Below are positions 36,660 to 50,667 of a stretch of 64,000 nucleotides of DNA, in pieces. This stretch comes from Angiostrongylus vasorum. Its lineage: Eukaryota; Nematoda; Chromadorea; Rhabditida; Metastrongylidae. The stretch's first letter is position 1, and each line of letters begins with the position of its first letter. The notes beneath the pieces are model-generated. The model did not search any database and had not been told where the DNA came from. It saw only the letters and a program-made list of their open reading frames with translations. A program made the translations under genes and the position numbers. The stretch is taken from positions 372,001 through 436,000 of the forward strand of contig JADANN010000026.1 in the NCBI GenBank assembly GCA_018806985.1, given 5' to 3'.

Positions 36660-38215
36660 CACATTACGTGCCTACTCCACCTTATCTTTGACTGTATGAC
36701 GTGCAGAACGGTACCTTTGATTTTTTGATCGTTGACGCAGGTCGGAGCGGAGCTTCAGATCCGTTCCGTTACTTGTGTTACACAGGATACTCCTAGCATC
36801 GTCCTTTCGACTGCTCGTTTGAGCTGAGTGATCTCCCATCCTGCTTGCGCATCGACCAAGTTTCTGACGCGTGTGTCTGATGCGGCAGGAAGTACCAATG
36901 ATTCGAAGAGGTGGGCACGGAATCGGGTGTTTTTTTGGTGTCTTCACTACATTCTCGATGCTCTTGAAAGCTCCCCATGCCTCTCGTTTGCTTTTGCTCA
37001 ACTCTGGAGCTCAGTCGTTCATCATGTTGATTTCCCTACCTGGGTAAACGCAACTCGATCATTCGGAAACATTCATTCCGTTGAGCGTGAATGGGGCATA
37101 AGTAACCAATCCGTTCGAAGTCAGCAAGTATTCGATCTGTTTGGCTAATGTTTGCTGTTATAAGAACGATGTCATCAGCAAAGCTAAAATATTGTAAATG
37201 GCGACCATCAAGTTTCAATCCCATGTTGTCCCACTCCAATACTCGCATGACGTTTTGGAGGGTGGCGGTAAATAATTTTGGCGAGATGTTATCGCCCTGC
37301 CTAAACTATATTTTGACGTCGATGTTAATACCATTGTAGAATGGCTGTATCTTGGTTGCGAAATTTTTATATAGCTCAGGAAGAATCTTTCCATACTGAG
37401 TGGGGACTCCGTGATTGTCCAGGGCGTCCATGACTGCTTCTATCTCATCTGAATCAACTGCCTTTCTTAAATCGACGAAAGTGGAACGAAGCGGTCTTTT
37501 GTACTGTCGCGATACTTCGATGAATCTTGTTATCGGGTTGATATGGTCCATTGTACCGAATCCTTTTGGAAACTCAGCTTGCTCACATGAGTGTCCTTCG
37601 TCCAATGTTCTGTCAGTTCTGCTTAGGATGAATCGAGTGAAAAGTTTGTACACGAAACACAGCAAGCAAATTGGGCGATAGTTGCCGAAATCGTGGAGGT
37701 CACCCTTCTCTAACAATGGCACGGTCTTGCTGGTCTTTAACTGAGTGGGAACCTCACATTCAAACAGGTAACCGTGAAGAGCCAAGCCAGTGTGTCTATG
37801 AAGACTGGCATAAGGTTCTTTAGATGTTCAGATATTATCCCGTCCAGACCTGGTGCTGCTCGATTTTTCACCAACGAAAACGTCGAATTTCGAAAGGTAG
37901 AACAGACGGTACGACACATGCACCCTTCTCCATTTCATATGAAAGTAGGAGAAAGTGGCTCTTGAAGAGATCTGAGTAGTATTCGTGAATGATTTTCTCC
38001 ATTGCCTTTCTGAACGCTGTAATTGTTCCGTCTGGGTATCGGGTTGCAATCACCTTGGTTACGTAATTGGCGAAGGTTCAATGGGCTTCACGAATGCTTT
38101 TTCCAGCCTCTGCGGCTTCGATCATAACCGCTGCTCTTTTCCCTTTAAAATCTTAAAATCTTCCTTCATCGTTCTTTATCGTCTTTTCCTAAGTTCTTTT
38201 ACTCACAGTAAGTGG
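36660..38215 (-). mobile_element. RTE-type retrotransposon copy with RT catalytic box
   Basis: Minus-strand segments in order: GTITAFRKAMEKIIHEYYSD (38.0 kb), RAAPGLDGIISEHLKN (37.85 kb), VPLLEKGDLHDFGNYRPICL (37.7 kb), LRSTFVDLRKAVDSDEIEAV (37.5 kb), and at about 37.18 kb LQYFSFADDIVLITANISQ with the F-A-D-D box. The part downstream (REAWGAFKSIENVVK) follows. Frames break between segments, so it is not active as read. Confidence 0.88.
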
Positions 38216-38404
38216 TAACATATACGTCTCCAAAGTGATAAAGCAAACCCTCTTCCATACCTCTGCGAAATTCTCAACTCCTTTAGTTCTCCAAATGTCG
38301 AAAAATCATTATATATTTTCGAAAAACTACATTTATTCTTATTCGCTGTGTTTCAGTCTGGTCGTGCTGGACTGTTTGTGCAGGCAACACGAAATTAAGG
38401 GTCA

Positions 38405-38700
38405 ACCTATGCGTCGAGTGTGGGGCCGCGGTCGGAGGTGCTATGCAATACACATGGGATCGATCCACGTGTCCATGGTTCACCAAACCTTGCATCCTTC
38501 CTGGGTCGGCCAATTGGTACCAGACTCGTCTGGGAGGATGACAGCAGTAGCGTGATACATCGGTGCGCCACCGCGAGTCATCACAAAGGCCAGATATGCA
38601 TTCAATCACCTCCAACGATGCTTAATTAAGTCGAATGCATGGCTCATCCTTCAGGAATTGATCAACACCGAGAACTCTATCCTTTTTATTTTATTCCATG
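38405..38700 (+). mobile_element. SINE copy
   Basis: Head GGGGCCGCGGTCGGAGG (degenerate A box), core ACCAGACTCGTCTGGGAGG, then ACATCGGTGCGCCACC and tail GATCAACACCGAGAAC. About 280 bp. Confidence 0.75.
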
Positions 38701-39295
38701 CGTCATCCACGCATAATTAAGAGACAGCCGTTATATAACGAATATCACCATGACTCTAGTGCTGTTTTCACTTCGTTTCCACCTTATTATTCAAGACTGT
38801 GATTAAGTGATAACGAAAAAGATAAGAAACTTGGGCTGGACCTTGCACTGGTCACGAAGATGTGCCACCAAAGCATGAAATTTTTTGTTTGCCATGCATA
38901 ACGACAACAGTCCACAACAACCGTCTGCTTAACACACAATGAGAACATCTAAGAAATGCGCAAGAGAACCTTCTGTTGTAGGCTCTTGTGTTGGTGAAGT
39001 GATGGAATGCCTGCTAGAATTTCAAGACACGACGAATGAAAAAACTTTCTTGCTCGTGCTAACAGCTCACCTTGTACGGCTCTTTTGTATCCAATTCATT
39101 GAACCGCTCCTGTCGAAAGTTGAGAAAAATAGCTCCAAAGGAAACTCTGTGAGTCTCACATTCAACTCAAATCCTTTGACCATCAACTTATTTCAATCAC
39201 AACCTCAACGTTATAGTCCAGATATGAAGCCGTTCTATGGTGTAATAGCAAATCTCTTCACAATTGAGAGGAATTAAAAGAATGAAAAGCATGAA
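38700..39295. other. Short spacer left of the tandem duplication
   Basis: No supported gene. An ORF at 38939-39277 (112 codons, MRTSKKCARE...) has no recognisable domain. Confidence 0.45.
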
Positions 39296-39299
39296 GTCC

Positions 39300-39690
39300 T
39301 CCCAACGCTATACAGTCTCATCGTGGCTGTGAGGTGTTCCTGGGTGTCGAACTGCGATATACAGCGGGGTGATTTGTCCCCCCTGGCAAGGTCTCCCAAG
39401 CTGAGAAGAAGTCCGGCGTTTCCATCAGGAAGCCTAGCTAAGAGTAAACCAATACCAGGATCCACCATCGCCCAGGTATCAGGGTCGCATGGTGGCAAAT
39501 CTCCCTCTGATCCACAAGGGCCGCGACTGCCTGCGGTGGTGACGACCCTGTGGCGGACTTTGGCCAGGCTGTCCTCGCGGTTCCAGGGAACCACAATGGA
39601 TTAATCAGCAAATTTCCGAAAAATGGTGAGTATGCTGGGGCTCGCACAACTAGTAACGACGGGCCGTCCAAGTATCAAGTAAGCAAGTAA
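39300..39690 (+). repeat. Family B repeat at the left edge of unit 1
   Basis: CCTCCCAACGCTATACAGTC, then TCATCGTGGCTGTGAGG and CCTGGGTGTCGAACTGCG; ends GACGGGCCGTCCAAGTATC. Confidence 0.85.
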
Positions 39691-40674
39691 AGAATGAAGT
39701 TCGCTAGCTAGAGAACGGTATAAGCAATCAGCGAAACGATATATACGACTAGCGAGATGAAACCACCGACAGTGCCGTAAATAATAGTGGCAATGCATTA
39801 GAACTAAAATACTAATGGGAAAATGGTTCCCACACAGTACCAAGCAATTTTAACTAATCTGTACATAATATGAAAACACGTTGACTTTCCAACCATAAAA
39901 TTAGTCCACCTTTTGCCTGCGAAAAGCTGTTCTTGACATTTATGTTGGAAAAATTCATAGACCAGAATTTATTTCAATTCCAACCGAATCTAAAAAAGGA
40001 ACCAGAGGTAGTGATACCTAATAAAAGAAACTCAAAACATGAAGTTTGCAGCTATATAGGCAACCAAACATCGTTACAGAATGATCAGATCCGTCAAATA
40101 AACATTGTCCTCAGATGACACAAAATAAAATAACAATAAACATAGAAGTTTTCCCGTTTTGTATAAGATGGTTCGTATTATATTCTTCTATTCACCTGTT
40201 AATTAACATTGGAAGACTACACAAATATTGTCCAAATACTTTCAGTACAGGTCCTAGTGCTTAAGCATAGGAATCCTCGTGAGATGCCCGAGTAGGCAGG
40301 ATAAGAGAGCCAGACCGTATCCGGTGGCACGATCACCGCTCTCTGCTGCTGAGGCAATATCGAAGTGCAGCCACTTCAGCCCGTCTCCGAATTCGATGTG
40401 GGGAGCCGATGAACAGCCCTGCTAGAGCAGATGGTGGACCCTAAAGTGAGGACTATTTACACAGACCAGAATTCCATCGGATTATGAAACGAATCTCAAA
40501 CGAAAGAAAAAAGTAAAAACTGCTCATCGACTGGATGTATTCTCGCACCTCCGTTTTGACGAGGTTGCTGTTGCGCATATCTGCGACAGGACTTTTGAGG
40601 TCCGAGAAGTGGAGATCAGGACAAAAGACCATTGGTGCGACCAAGTCGCCGGAACGACGACCAGCCTCGCATGC

Positions 40675-40732
40675 CTGAATTAGTTCACCTTAAAAATAAA
40701 TAACTCTGGAGAAAATATATCTGAAGTTTTAC
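40675..40732 (-). other. 58-bp intron present only in the left lap copy
   Basis: Minus strand starts GTAAAACTTCAG and ends GAACTAATTCAG, between codons for EWEEK and ACEAG. The right copy joins these codons directly with no extra or missing base. Confidence 0.92.
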
Positions 40733-40984
40733 CTTCTCCTCCCATTCTCGACAATTTGTGAGAAGCGCGCCATGTAGCTTGCCAGAAACATAGAATTGAG
40801 TACCGGTTAAAGTTGCCATATCGATAATCACATCGGCCTGTAGAACAATCAGTAATTAACGTTATTTGTATTCATTACATTCATAACGACGCTGGTTTCT
40901 TGATAAATCCGAACAATTTTTTTTAAATTAGAATACATGAGCTGACTTGACGTTCCTACAGAATAGACTGGTGCCAGTATGAGC

Positions 40985-41230
40985 AATACATGGGCCCTTT
41001 GTAGAGCAGTGGTTACAAGCGCCCTGCAATATACATGGGATCGCTCTAGCGCCCCTGATTCACCAAGCCTCCCATCCCTTCGAGGAACTGGCTCCATACA
41101 TCGGTAGGCCACGGCCGCGAGTCATTGCATAGGCCAGATGTGCATTCAACCACCTCCAACGGTGCTTAATGAAAGCGAATTCATAGCGCATTCTTCAAGG
41201 GTTGATCAACGTCGAGAGCTTTTTTTTCAT
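40985..41230 (+). mobile_element. SINE copy in a lap intron (left unit)
   Basis: Head TGTAGAGCAGTGGTTAC (A-box-like), core ACATCGGTAGGCCACGG and tail GATCAACGTCGAGAGC. Present in both units, so older than the duplication. Confidence 0.8.
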
Positions 41231-42435
41231 TTAGTGAACAATACAAGACTTTTAGTAAGACGTAAGCGCTCTAAAAAATGATTGAGCCTTTCGAATTTAT
41301 ATAAACATATTGTAGCTGGCAGTGAACTTTATTAAATGAAATAAACACTACTTTAAACTTCAGATTTTTACCAATAATATTGAACTTTTCTCATCCTACA
41401 ACCGCAAAAGACCCACAAAACGGTTGAGGAATTCAGCAACCGAATTTATGCCTAAAAAGAACCAGAAGTTAAGATTCCACATCCTTGCTTTTTAATTTTT
41501 GTGAAGAAAAAAACCAAAACAAAGCTTAAAAAGTGGGTGATATTAGGAAATTGTTATAGCGTTAGGACGATAGAGCAAAGCTTCTCCTATAAAACCCTAA
41601 ACACCTCAAATACACTAGTTATTGAGAAACACGCAGGTTTCCACAGAAACTCGACGTCGTCACCAATGTGCCAAACAATAATTTGCAAAAAACTTCAGCA
41701 ATAAGAGGCTCAAAGTTTCTAACGCATGCAGCAGCTGCCAGGAGTAACAATGCATTCTTTAACAAGACCGTGTTTGCTGGATACAGCTCTAAGTGCTCAG
41801 TAATTCGACAGCTCCAACTATAAACCTTGACGAAAAAAAAAGGCAAATAACAAATTTGATGGATCCGAGAAAAGGATTTTATTGTGATGAAATGACAAGA
41901 TGTGCATTCTATTGGCAAAGACTTGTAGTCCCCAATGATTTTGCTAACAGTTCTCGTTCCAGCTAAACGGTCCACTATGAACTGTAATACATTTGATTAA
42001 AAGTAAAACACTAAATTGCTTTCGATGGCAGATGTGTTTTAAACCAATGTATAACAAATGTCTTAATCAACTAAATTCAAACCAGATTCAAACATTCAAC
42101 TTTTGAAAGTCCACAAATAACAAGAAAAGCTCCAGTTTCTACATAGGACATACCATCGGGTTACGAAAAGAAAACGGGAAGAATTAGGGGTATAAATGAG
42201 AAAACTGATCTCGAGACCTCAAATGAAGCATAAAAATCATATATGATTCCCAAAGGGGCCAAATTTCACAGATGGGTGGATAGAATCTACCACTAAATAT
42301 ATCCATAAATAACAATTTAGTAACCTCCACATCCGAGTTAAAGATCAATCACTGACGATCTACAGCAGCGCATTCAGAAAGGCAAAACAGAAGACAAGAT
42401 GATGTATGCGAAAAGTTTGCTGCAGAAATCAGCTA

Positions 42436-42789
<354 letters not shown>

Positions 42790-45700
42790 TCAAAAATATA
42801 CATATACACAGTACATTATGATTTTTCATCTAAATTTCGAGCTGAGAAAGCCATTGGTTTATCTTCAGCTCTACTAAACATACAACTTTGCAAAAAATAT
42901 ACTACATTTGAAGAAGCTACAAAAACACAGAAATATTTCAGAAGCACTAAAAACATTCCAGGAGCCAAAGCATTTCAGCTGTGAAGGAAGTGATATCGTT
43001 AAAAACCGATAAACCTCATTTTGACTCATATAAGCCAGCGATTACCTATGGCGATGAAGTAAGGACGCGCTCAGGCAAACTTCTTGGGACAAGGAGAAAA
43101 TTCTTCACCAATATCGATCAAATCGAGATTGTACTGTGAGCATTACGTTTCTTCATAACAATGAGTTATTCAGTGTATTCGAATTATCTAAGATTACCCA
43201 CTCTTAAAGTTGTTTGATAACGCAAAGCTTAGAATGAATCTTAACTTAAAGTCTGTGGTGACAGTTATCATAACGGTCCACTCTGAGAAAACAGTGCTAT
43301 CAGAAGCTATTCATTTTAGGGTTCGAATTCAAACAGTTAGATTACAAGTGTAGATTTGTTACTGGATTAATTCTAAATCGAGTATGCCGAATGTAATCAA
43401 AACAAAAAAATTTCTAGGACACTTACATCGATCTTGCGCTTTCGATTAAAATGTTTGATAAAAAACGATAAGAAAAGAACAAAAACCATTTTCAATGGAA
43501 TATAGAGACATCCAACTAACCTAGCATCCAAGTTTTCCATTTGATCTGCATTCCACCGGTGTCAAAGACAACACCTTTGCCAACTAGGCAATATGTCTCT
43601 TTCGCATGCTCCGGTTCATAACTAAGTACAACAAACGCAGGTGGTGAAGAACCAGCATTATCAACATTATATATGCCCCCAAAGTTTTGACGCTTCAGAT
43701 CTTCTCCCTAAAGATGAAAACAGAACAACCTATTCTACCGGGTAACTGACATTCAATATTAGGAAATTGGAGCTTGCAAACTCTACTCCAGAACCGAAAT
43801 ATAGCTTCATCATTACGGCAATTTACACAAGATTTTAAACAAGAATGACCAGACTTGCCGTTATTACAGTTTGTTTCACTCCCAACTGCTCGCCCACACA
43901 CAAAGCTTTCAAAAGAAATGCGTCCGTTGTCAACTCATTCGGGGGTGCGTCCACCAGACGACATACCTCTCGAATCCAGCATGCAAGATTGATGAGGTAA
44001 CTGATATCGTCATCAGTTAACTGAAAAAGAAAGTTCAAAAAAATACAAGAGCTTTCACATCCAAATCTCAGACATTCCATAAATTCATAATTCGGGGTTT
44101 TCTATTTTTATGATTTTCATAAATATCGTCTTAAAAGAATTGAGTTTCCATACCACAAATTTTTTGAAATCACTTGCATTTCATTAAAAAGGGGTATGTC
44201 AGTGGAGATATTTCTAGTATCACCGCATTTGTCTGTTTTACAGATTTCAGCCATAAATCAAGGAAGAACTCAACATATCCCATAATTATTCCCTTCAGCC
44301 AGCTTCATAAACAGCTATGCAGGGCATTAAAACATCTAAAGACCTACAAAGTCATCAACCATCAAATTTACAGGATATCCAAGAAAAGCATAAGACGCTT
44401 GGTTGATAGAAAAGGGGGCTCCGTTACCATTTCGTGAGCAGAAGCCATCGAAAACCTCATTTATGATAGGAAAAATACCACTGTTACACAAATACTGGAA
44501 GCACGGAATGAGTAATTGTATTTGACCGAATAAACTTTTGTTCTACAAGAGAACATGAGATGTGGTAAAAGCGTGAGGTTGCCATTATGATTTTATAACA
44601 AGAAATTGCTTACACGTATGAAAATGGCCCATAATTAATGTAATCGACTTTACCTTCCTTGGATATCCTTATTATTACACTTGAATTTTGTTGCCGAACG
44701 AAACGTCGAGGCCTTTGAGATTTACAATAATTCTTCCTTTTCATCGAGACGATAATTATGGCCCACTCCATTCGCAGAGAATGGCAAAAAGGAAATGAAA
44801 GCCAGTGCCAAAAAAAAACCATAGAAAAGGAATTTGCTATAACGGAGTGTCCTACTAACACCGATCGACGCAATAGGTGATTTCCACCTGTGATGGCCAT
44901 TCTCTTGGTCAACAATATTGTAAACCATAGGTTTACTGATAACTCTAGAGCACCAATATCATTTTGTCCAGTTATGGTCTGACTTCCTCCTAGTTTCAAA
45001 AGTAGAAATACAAGCTATTCGCCCAAGCATCACTTTAAACACCTTTTTATCTCTTGTACATCATGTTCCGCATCTACAGAGTATTAGTTGAACAGTGGAG
45101 AGTTTGTTTCACATTCGTGAACATTTTATCTCAGTCAAGTGGACAGCTGGGGCAATAGCAGTGACGACGTTCATCACGAGAAAAGGACCGATTCGACCTC
45201 ACTTCCAGCTCAATAGGGCTTCACTTTTCTACAAGGTACCAGGTTTGTCTGGGAACAGCTGAATGGCTTCAATGCAAAAATAAAAGGACCCAGCATTCTA
45301 TTGAAAGTCGGCTCGACCAGCATTCAACGACATTCATAAGGAACACCAAGGGTGGTCAAGCAACATCCGAACCTACTCGCAAAATCCAAAGACTTTTGTG
45401 ATTGACAGATGCAAGCAAACGAAGCGAGGATGAGAAATGCTGAGATTCGCATAGCAGATATGGAAATGGATCGTATAACAACACACCCAGTAAATTTACT
45501 TCCTTTCGCCTTTTCAACGAACTTATAAAAGGTGAATGGCAAAGTCCTTTTTTGTAATATTCCTAAATGTTGCTACATTGCCACCAAAACGTGATCATTT
45601 CCGTATAAACTTCTCCCCTACTTCAAGGTAATACTGACTAGTCAGCTTTAATTTTATCCATAGTTTTAAACAGTCCAATTCATAGTGCAATCCAAACGGG

Positions 45701-46189
45701 CGTATTTGTTCTCTATGTGAACAATTTCCTTTTCAATCAGCTTTAATTTTTTAAACACTTTGCCACTTAGAAGATGATAACGATGAAATATGTTACATCA
45801 GTTTTCAATGAGCACTACTATTTCCCTAGGACAAAGCTTACCCCGTTTAGGTCTCAGTAGTCCGAGATCCAGAAATATCCACCCTCTACCACTGAACTAA
45901 CATGTCTAATGCAGAAGAATTACGTCCCAGCAAATTTTATAAACATTCCCACTTTTCACTTAGCTCCTTGTTTCCACATATTGCAATAAATTAGCCTTGA
46001 GTGTTCTTATTCTAGCGCCTAATATTAACACATTCGTGGTAACGCCTAGTGAATGCCTTTTGTGGAAACAGTACAGTTAATCAAATACATCGCTATCAGA
46101 ACATAATGACCCATGCTGGTTCTTTTCGACAACACGGCAACATTCCAATAACCACAGATTTGACAATTTATGATAACAAGATATGGTAA

Positions 46190-46395
46190 ATGAAACCTCG
46201 TTGGAAGTGACTGAATGCGTGTCTGGCCTTAACAATGACTTGTGGTGGCCTACCGATGTATCGAGCCACTGCTGCTATCCTCCCAGACAAGTCTGGTGCC
46301 AATCTGCCGACTCCGCGAGGCTTGGTGAGCCATGGGAGCGGAGACCGATCCCATGTGCTTGCAGGGCGCTCCTAACCACTGCGCCACACGCGCTC
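46190..46395 (-). mobile_element. SINE copy in the large lap intron (left unit)
   Basis: Minus-strand head TGGCGCAGTGGTTAGGAGCG is a perfect A-box match (TGGCNNAGTGG). The tail is lost. Its twin lies at 57595-57800. Confidence 0.8.
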
Positions 46396-48727
46396 TGAGC
46401 TGATAAATACTTTTTAAAAAATAAAGCATGTTGAAGCACACTGATGAACGCGCACTCTGTGAACATTAGGCCACTCTGAAGAAATCTCCTCAATGATTTA
46501 CATCTCATCGCAGCGAAATTACGTCCGTACCTATTGACTTGCAATGTTCAAGTACAACAGAGAACGCACCTCTGCGTTCTCACTACCGATGACGTTCTCT
46601 GTCGTGGGTACTCTACAAACTCGTACGATTAGCCGTTTTTTTTTCGAAAATTATTATGTTTAGAATCAAGCCCTCCTCGAATCACGACTGGCACAATATT
46701 TTTGTTGGATAAGCTATCGAGTGAAAAAAGCACAGCGAAAAGCTACACCCGGCAAAACAAGTCATTTGAATGGAAATGCATAGAATTCAATGCAAACCGT
46801 GGCGATTATGTTAAAGAAGCACAAGTTAGCTGCAAGAAACATTTTCCCCTTCATTCTTCTGTGTCAACTTGATGATCAAACTTATTATGTATAGCAGAAA
46901 AAACTTGACATTGACAATGAGTTACTGCCAATTAAAACCTTACAATTTTCCATGATTACACCTCATTTTGTAGCAAACTTCCTAACTCACCTGCTCAATA
47001 TAAGGTAACTAGTTATATACGCAAACTATTTTTTAAAAAGTTACCGATTGCTAATATCATTCCAAAACTTGCTTATAGACTCACCTCACGATCCGCTAGG
47101 CAGATTTCCACAATAACATTCACCGGTGAATGTCCAGTTTTACGAAAATACAACGGAAACGAACGTGCAATCGCAGCAATATTCGCAAGAACATTATCAG
47201 CACTACAGATCAACACGATGTTGACTGCCTTATAGAAAGGTAATGTCTTGAGTTCTCTGCTAATGATGTGACAGTTAGATGGAGTGTTATGCCTGGAAGC
47301 ACTATCTGGCACAGAAATGATCCTAGACTGATTGAACACCAAAGGAAGACTTCCCGATACAGGAAGCACTTTCATTGCATCGTTCCACTTCTTCGCATCA
47401 ATTTCACCACCAAACTTCGCTTCAAGATCGCCTCCGAACGGAAAGTTCTTGATAAGTTTGTTCTGGCCAACGATAACAAGTGCGTGTTGAGAAAGTCCAA
47501 ATGCAGAATTCAGGCCTGTTCGGATAGCAAACATCCTGTAATAACTATCATGTGCGTGCTGAAAAACCAAATGTCTTCAGATGTCACCGAATAGGTAACA
47601 ATTTTGAGAAGAGCAACTGAACGACGCGGAATCCACAAAACGCACGAAGTGTAACCTAAACTTTACTACACGAAATAGTAAAAAAACAGCATTACTATAC
47701 AACTTTAATCCTTATCAACCATTAGAGAAAGATCAGAATAAAAGAAGGATACTCATGATAGGCAACATTAGGACAGAGGATTGCACTGAAAAGAAGAAAA
47801 TCTACTTGCAAGCGACGGTGTCTGATTCGGAGGTGGCAAACGAAAACGATTGAAAAACTCATTCAAGGTATAGCTATAGTCGAATGAGACTGTTGTGATA
47901 GATTTTCTCTATCAGGAGTCGGACTGAAGTTACTACTACAACAACTCAAAAGACCGACTTTCAATAGATCTCGACATACATTGATATATGTGTCCTTATG
48001 AACTCCCGTCAACTCAATAAAGGGAGTTCGTAAGACAATAGAAATAAATGTCACAACGACAATTTAAAAGAGGTGCGAAGTGACCTTGTAGTCCAGTCAC
48101 TGGAGATTTGAATGGTTACATTAAACATCTGCTGAATACTGGAATTTCCGTCAAGTATTCTCGGAACAAAGAAGTAAAACTCAATCATTCCTATTTGAGT
48201 CAGGAAGACCACAAGATCTCGACACCACACAACGAAAGCGAATCAGTTAATTCTGAATACCGTAAGTGGTCACTACGGGAAACTATTCGAACGTTTCGAG
48301 ATAGAACACTCCAGATTACAAAGCGATCACAAAAGTCGTTTCCAGAACAGCAACACACCGCTCGTGGTCTGGTGAAACGAAACTGAATCCCGACTTTGTA
48401 GGTCCCACCACGCCATATGAAGAATTCACTACTGTAGAACACTAGGTCGTAGTGAGAAGATTAAGCTCTCAAATCCGTGAAACCCGTCTGTTTTTGCACA
48501 ACTACAAAAGCAGTGTAAGCAACAACACTGCTTCGATGGGTAGCTGATGGCCAGCTTTTTGTGGGCACACTTTGCTCTGATAGTGTTTGTTGCTGCTTAT
48601 CAGCAAATCTACGACATGTCGACAGTCCAGTAAAACCAGAGGCAAGATTTGAGCCCGTTCAATTTCGCAATTCCCAGTTCCTGTTGAGCTGTTGGGAACT
48701 CAAACAGAGTTCCACTCGTAACAGGAC

Positions 48728-48764
48728 GGCTCCCAGGAAGGCGAAATCGCCGAGACGTCAGCCA
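48728..48764 (+). ncRNA. Degenerate hammerhead-like motif (left unit)
   Basis: GGCT, CCCAGGA (core lost), A-GGCGAAATCGCC, GAGAC (for GAAAC), GTC, AGCC. Same layout as H1-H5 with both core boxes mutated. Twin at about 60127-60163. Confidence 0.35.
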
Positions 48765-48767
48765 TGG

Positions 48768-48785
48768 GCCAACAACAACAACAAT

Positions 48786-48819
<34 letters not shown>

Positions 48820-48846
48820 GCAACAACAACAACAACAACATCGACA
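48768..48846. repeat. (CAA)n microsatellite, left unit
   Basis: About 24 CAA-type triplets with a few CAG/TAA interruptions. The right unit has one more triplet. Confidence 0.95.
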
Positions 48847-49444
48847 ACAACATCGACAACAAGAACTTGTACCAACCTGGAACCAGTTCAACAAGATCAG
48901 TTTAAAAGAACATATAAGCAAACATATTGATTATTTATGCCGATGTTTATAGAAAGTCGGTCTTTTGAGTTATTAAGGGGAATATCCTTAGTATCTCCAT
49001 ACTACTATTTGCCAAAGAACCAAGAGCAGACCATTGACCATTGCCAAGGAAGAGAACATTACTGTGCTAACAGCATCAAATTAATAGCAAAGCACATTAG
49101 GCAGAAATGAGTCCCGACCGCGACGGATGGATACTACCATTACCAACTCGAGATACTTGACGATTAACTGACTTCACCAATGATACAACTGACGCTAATA
49201 TAAACCATATGTCAATAATCCTGCAAGCGCTCAACGATCTAACACTGAAACGGTTTCCTTTCCCCTGACCCTGTGGTCGGATAATTTTTGTTGCGTGTAA
49301 AATTACATTTGTCGTCCATTACTCAGTAGCATTTCCTACGCTAAGGAATTCCTTCATTCCAGCAAGGACCTTTGACGCGTAAGCTCCACCAATGGACATT
49401 TCATTGGTATCCGGTCTATTTACTGGACGGTTAAAGGATAGAAG

Positions 49445-49690
49445 GATAAAACTATCGAGTTGATCGATCCCTGAGAGATGCGCCATGCATTCGACTTCAC
49501 TAAGTATCGTTCAAGGTGATTGAATGCATATCTTGCTTTACAATGACTCGTGGTGGCCTACCGATGTATCGAGCCAGTGCTGCTATACCCCCGGATGGAT
49601 GGAAGGCTTGGTGAGCCAGGAGCGCGGCAATCGATCCAATGTGTACTGCAGCGCGCTTCCGACCACTGCGCTGCACGTGTCCCCACTAGA
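49445..49690 (-). mobile_element. SINE copy (left unit)
   Basis: Minus-strand head CAGCGCAGTGGTCGG, core GGTAGGCCACCACGAG and tail GATCGATCAACTCGATAG. Duplicated at 60848-61086. Confidence 0.8.
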
Positions 49691-50159
49691 CGATCAGCGG
49701 GATTGAATCCAGTAACGGTTCGAATGCATTGAGAAGGTACTACATAGTTTGAAACCAGACAACAAGACACCGTAAGTAGAAAGCCTCCCCTTCAGCTGCC
49801 TTCTTTATGGCATTCAAAACTTCCGAAGACACAGGAGATTGTTACATTTTATTAAAAAACGATACACTGACCAGTAAAAAATTGTGTGACCGGAATACTA
49901 TCGTACAAATCATCTAAAACAAGGTAACACTAAGCCTAACTGACATCAACATCCACATTGCTCATACTCCCTGAAATTCCTTAAACATAAAAAGGGATTG
50001 ATATCCTCGACCTAAGTTGTACTCACGTCAAATCCACCCTCTGGGTTAGTAGAAGCGGCTCTGTTACAAAGATACGAACAGATCCACAATTTATAGATCA
50101 ACCAAACACTGCTGTCAATAGAAAATCAAAAAGATTCTCAATGTTAATCATATAGCATT

Positions 50160-50667
50160 TTATATGGACAATTCGAATTTGACATCGATCTGTGCAGCTC
50201 GGGCCAAATGAACAATGTCGGACAATTTCACCACCATTTTCGCAGCCTGAATTTACGATCAAGTGAACAGCGATTATTGCCTTATTTAGCAGAACAAGAA
50301 CTAAATGTGGAAAAGCACGGCTTGGATTCTTCAAAAAGCTCAGGTTGTGCACGAGCAACTTCGTACCTCATCTAAATTATCGCATGGAAGAATTCTCAGC
50401 TGTGACGTAGCTATAAGAGCTTTCGCATCCTCCACTTTTGTACCTGGGAATAAGAGAGCTCGAAAAACCTATTTGAGCTCCAAACGTGCACCATTATGAA
50501 TGTAACTGAAATTAGAACAGAAAATAAAGTAACAATATTAACCAACCTTGAAGGCGAACGACGATCGGAATCTTAAGATTTAACTCCTTCGCCGCCTTTA
50601 TAATACCTTGCGCAATAACATCACAACGCATAATGCCACCAAAAATATTGACTAGAATGGCGTTCAC
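50160..50667 (-). pseudogene. 3' fragment of suca-1 (last three exons), left unit
   Basis: Exons 50547-50667, 50367-50443 and 50160-50246 encode the C-terminal part of ATP-forming succinyl-CoA ligase beta: [20 protein letters not shown], then [18 protein letters not shown] and [20 protein letters not shown], ending KFELSI and TAA. All splice joins are in phase. The exon that should precede it is missing: upstream there is a family B repeat and the next lap copy. It is therefore a 5'-truncated copy made by the duplication, although its own reading frame is clean. Confidence 0.85.

Larger units (their letters stand above)
47535..50159. other. Interval between suca-1 fragment and lap, left unit
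   Basis: Holds a degenerate hammerhead-like motif, a CAA microsatellite and a SINE. No coding exon is recognisable. ORFs over the CAA tract encode only Asn, Gln or Thr runs and are not taken as genes. Confidence 0.6.

Noticed and set aside
48561..48905. ORF with a long Asn run (and Val or Cys runs on the other strand)
   Set aside because: Explained by the CAA microsatellite; no start context, splice sites or conserved flanks. The same holds at 59959-60306.
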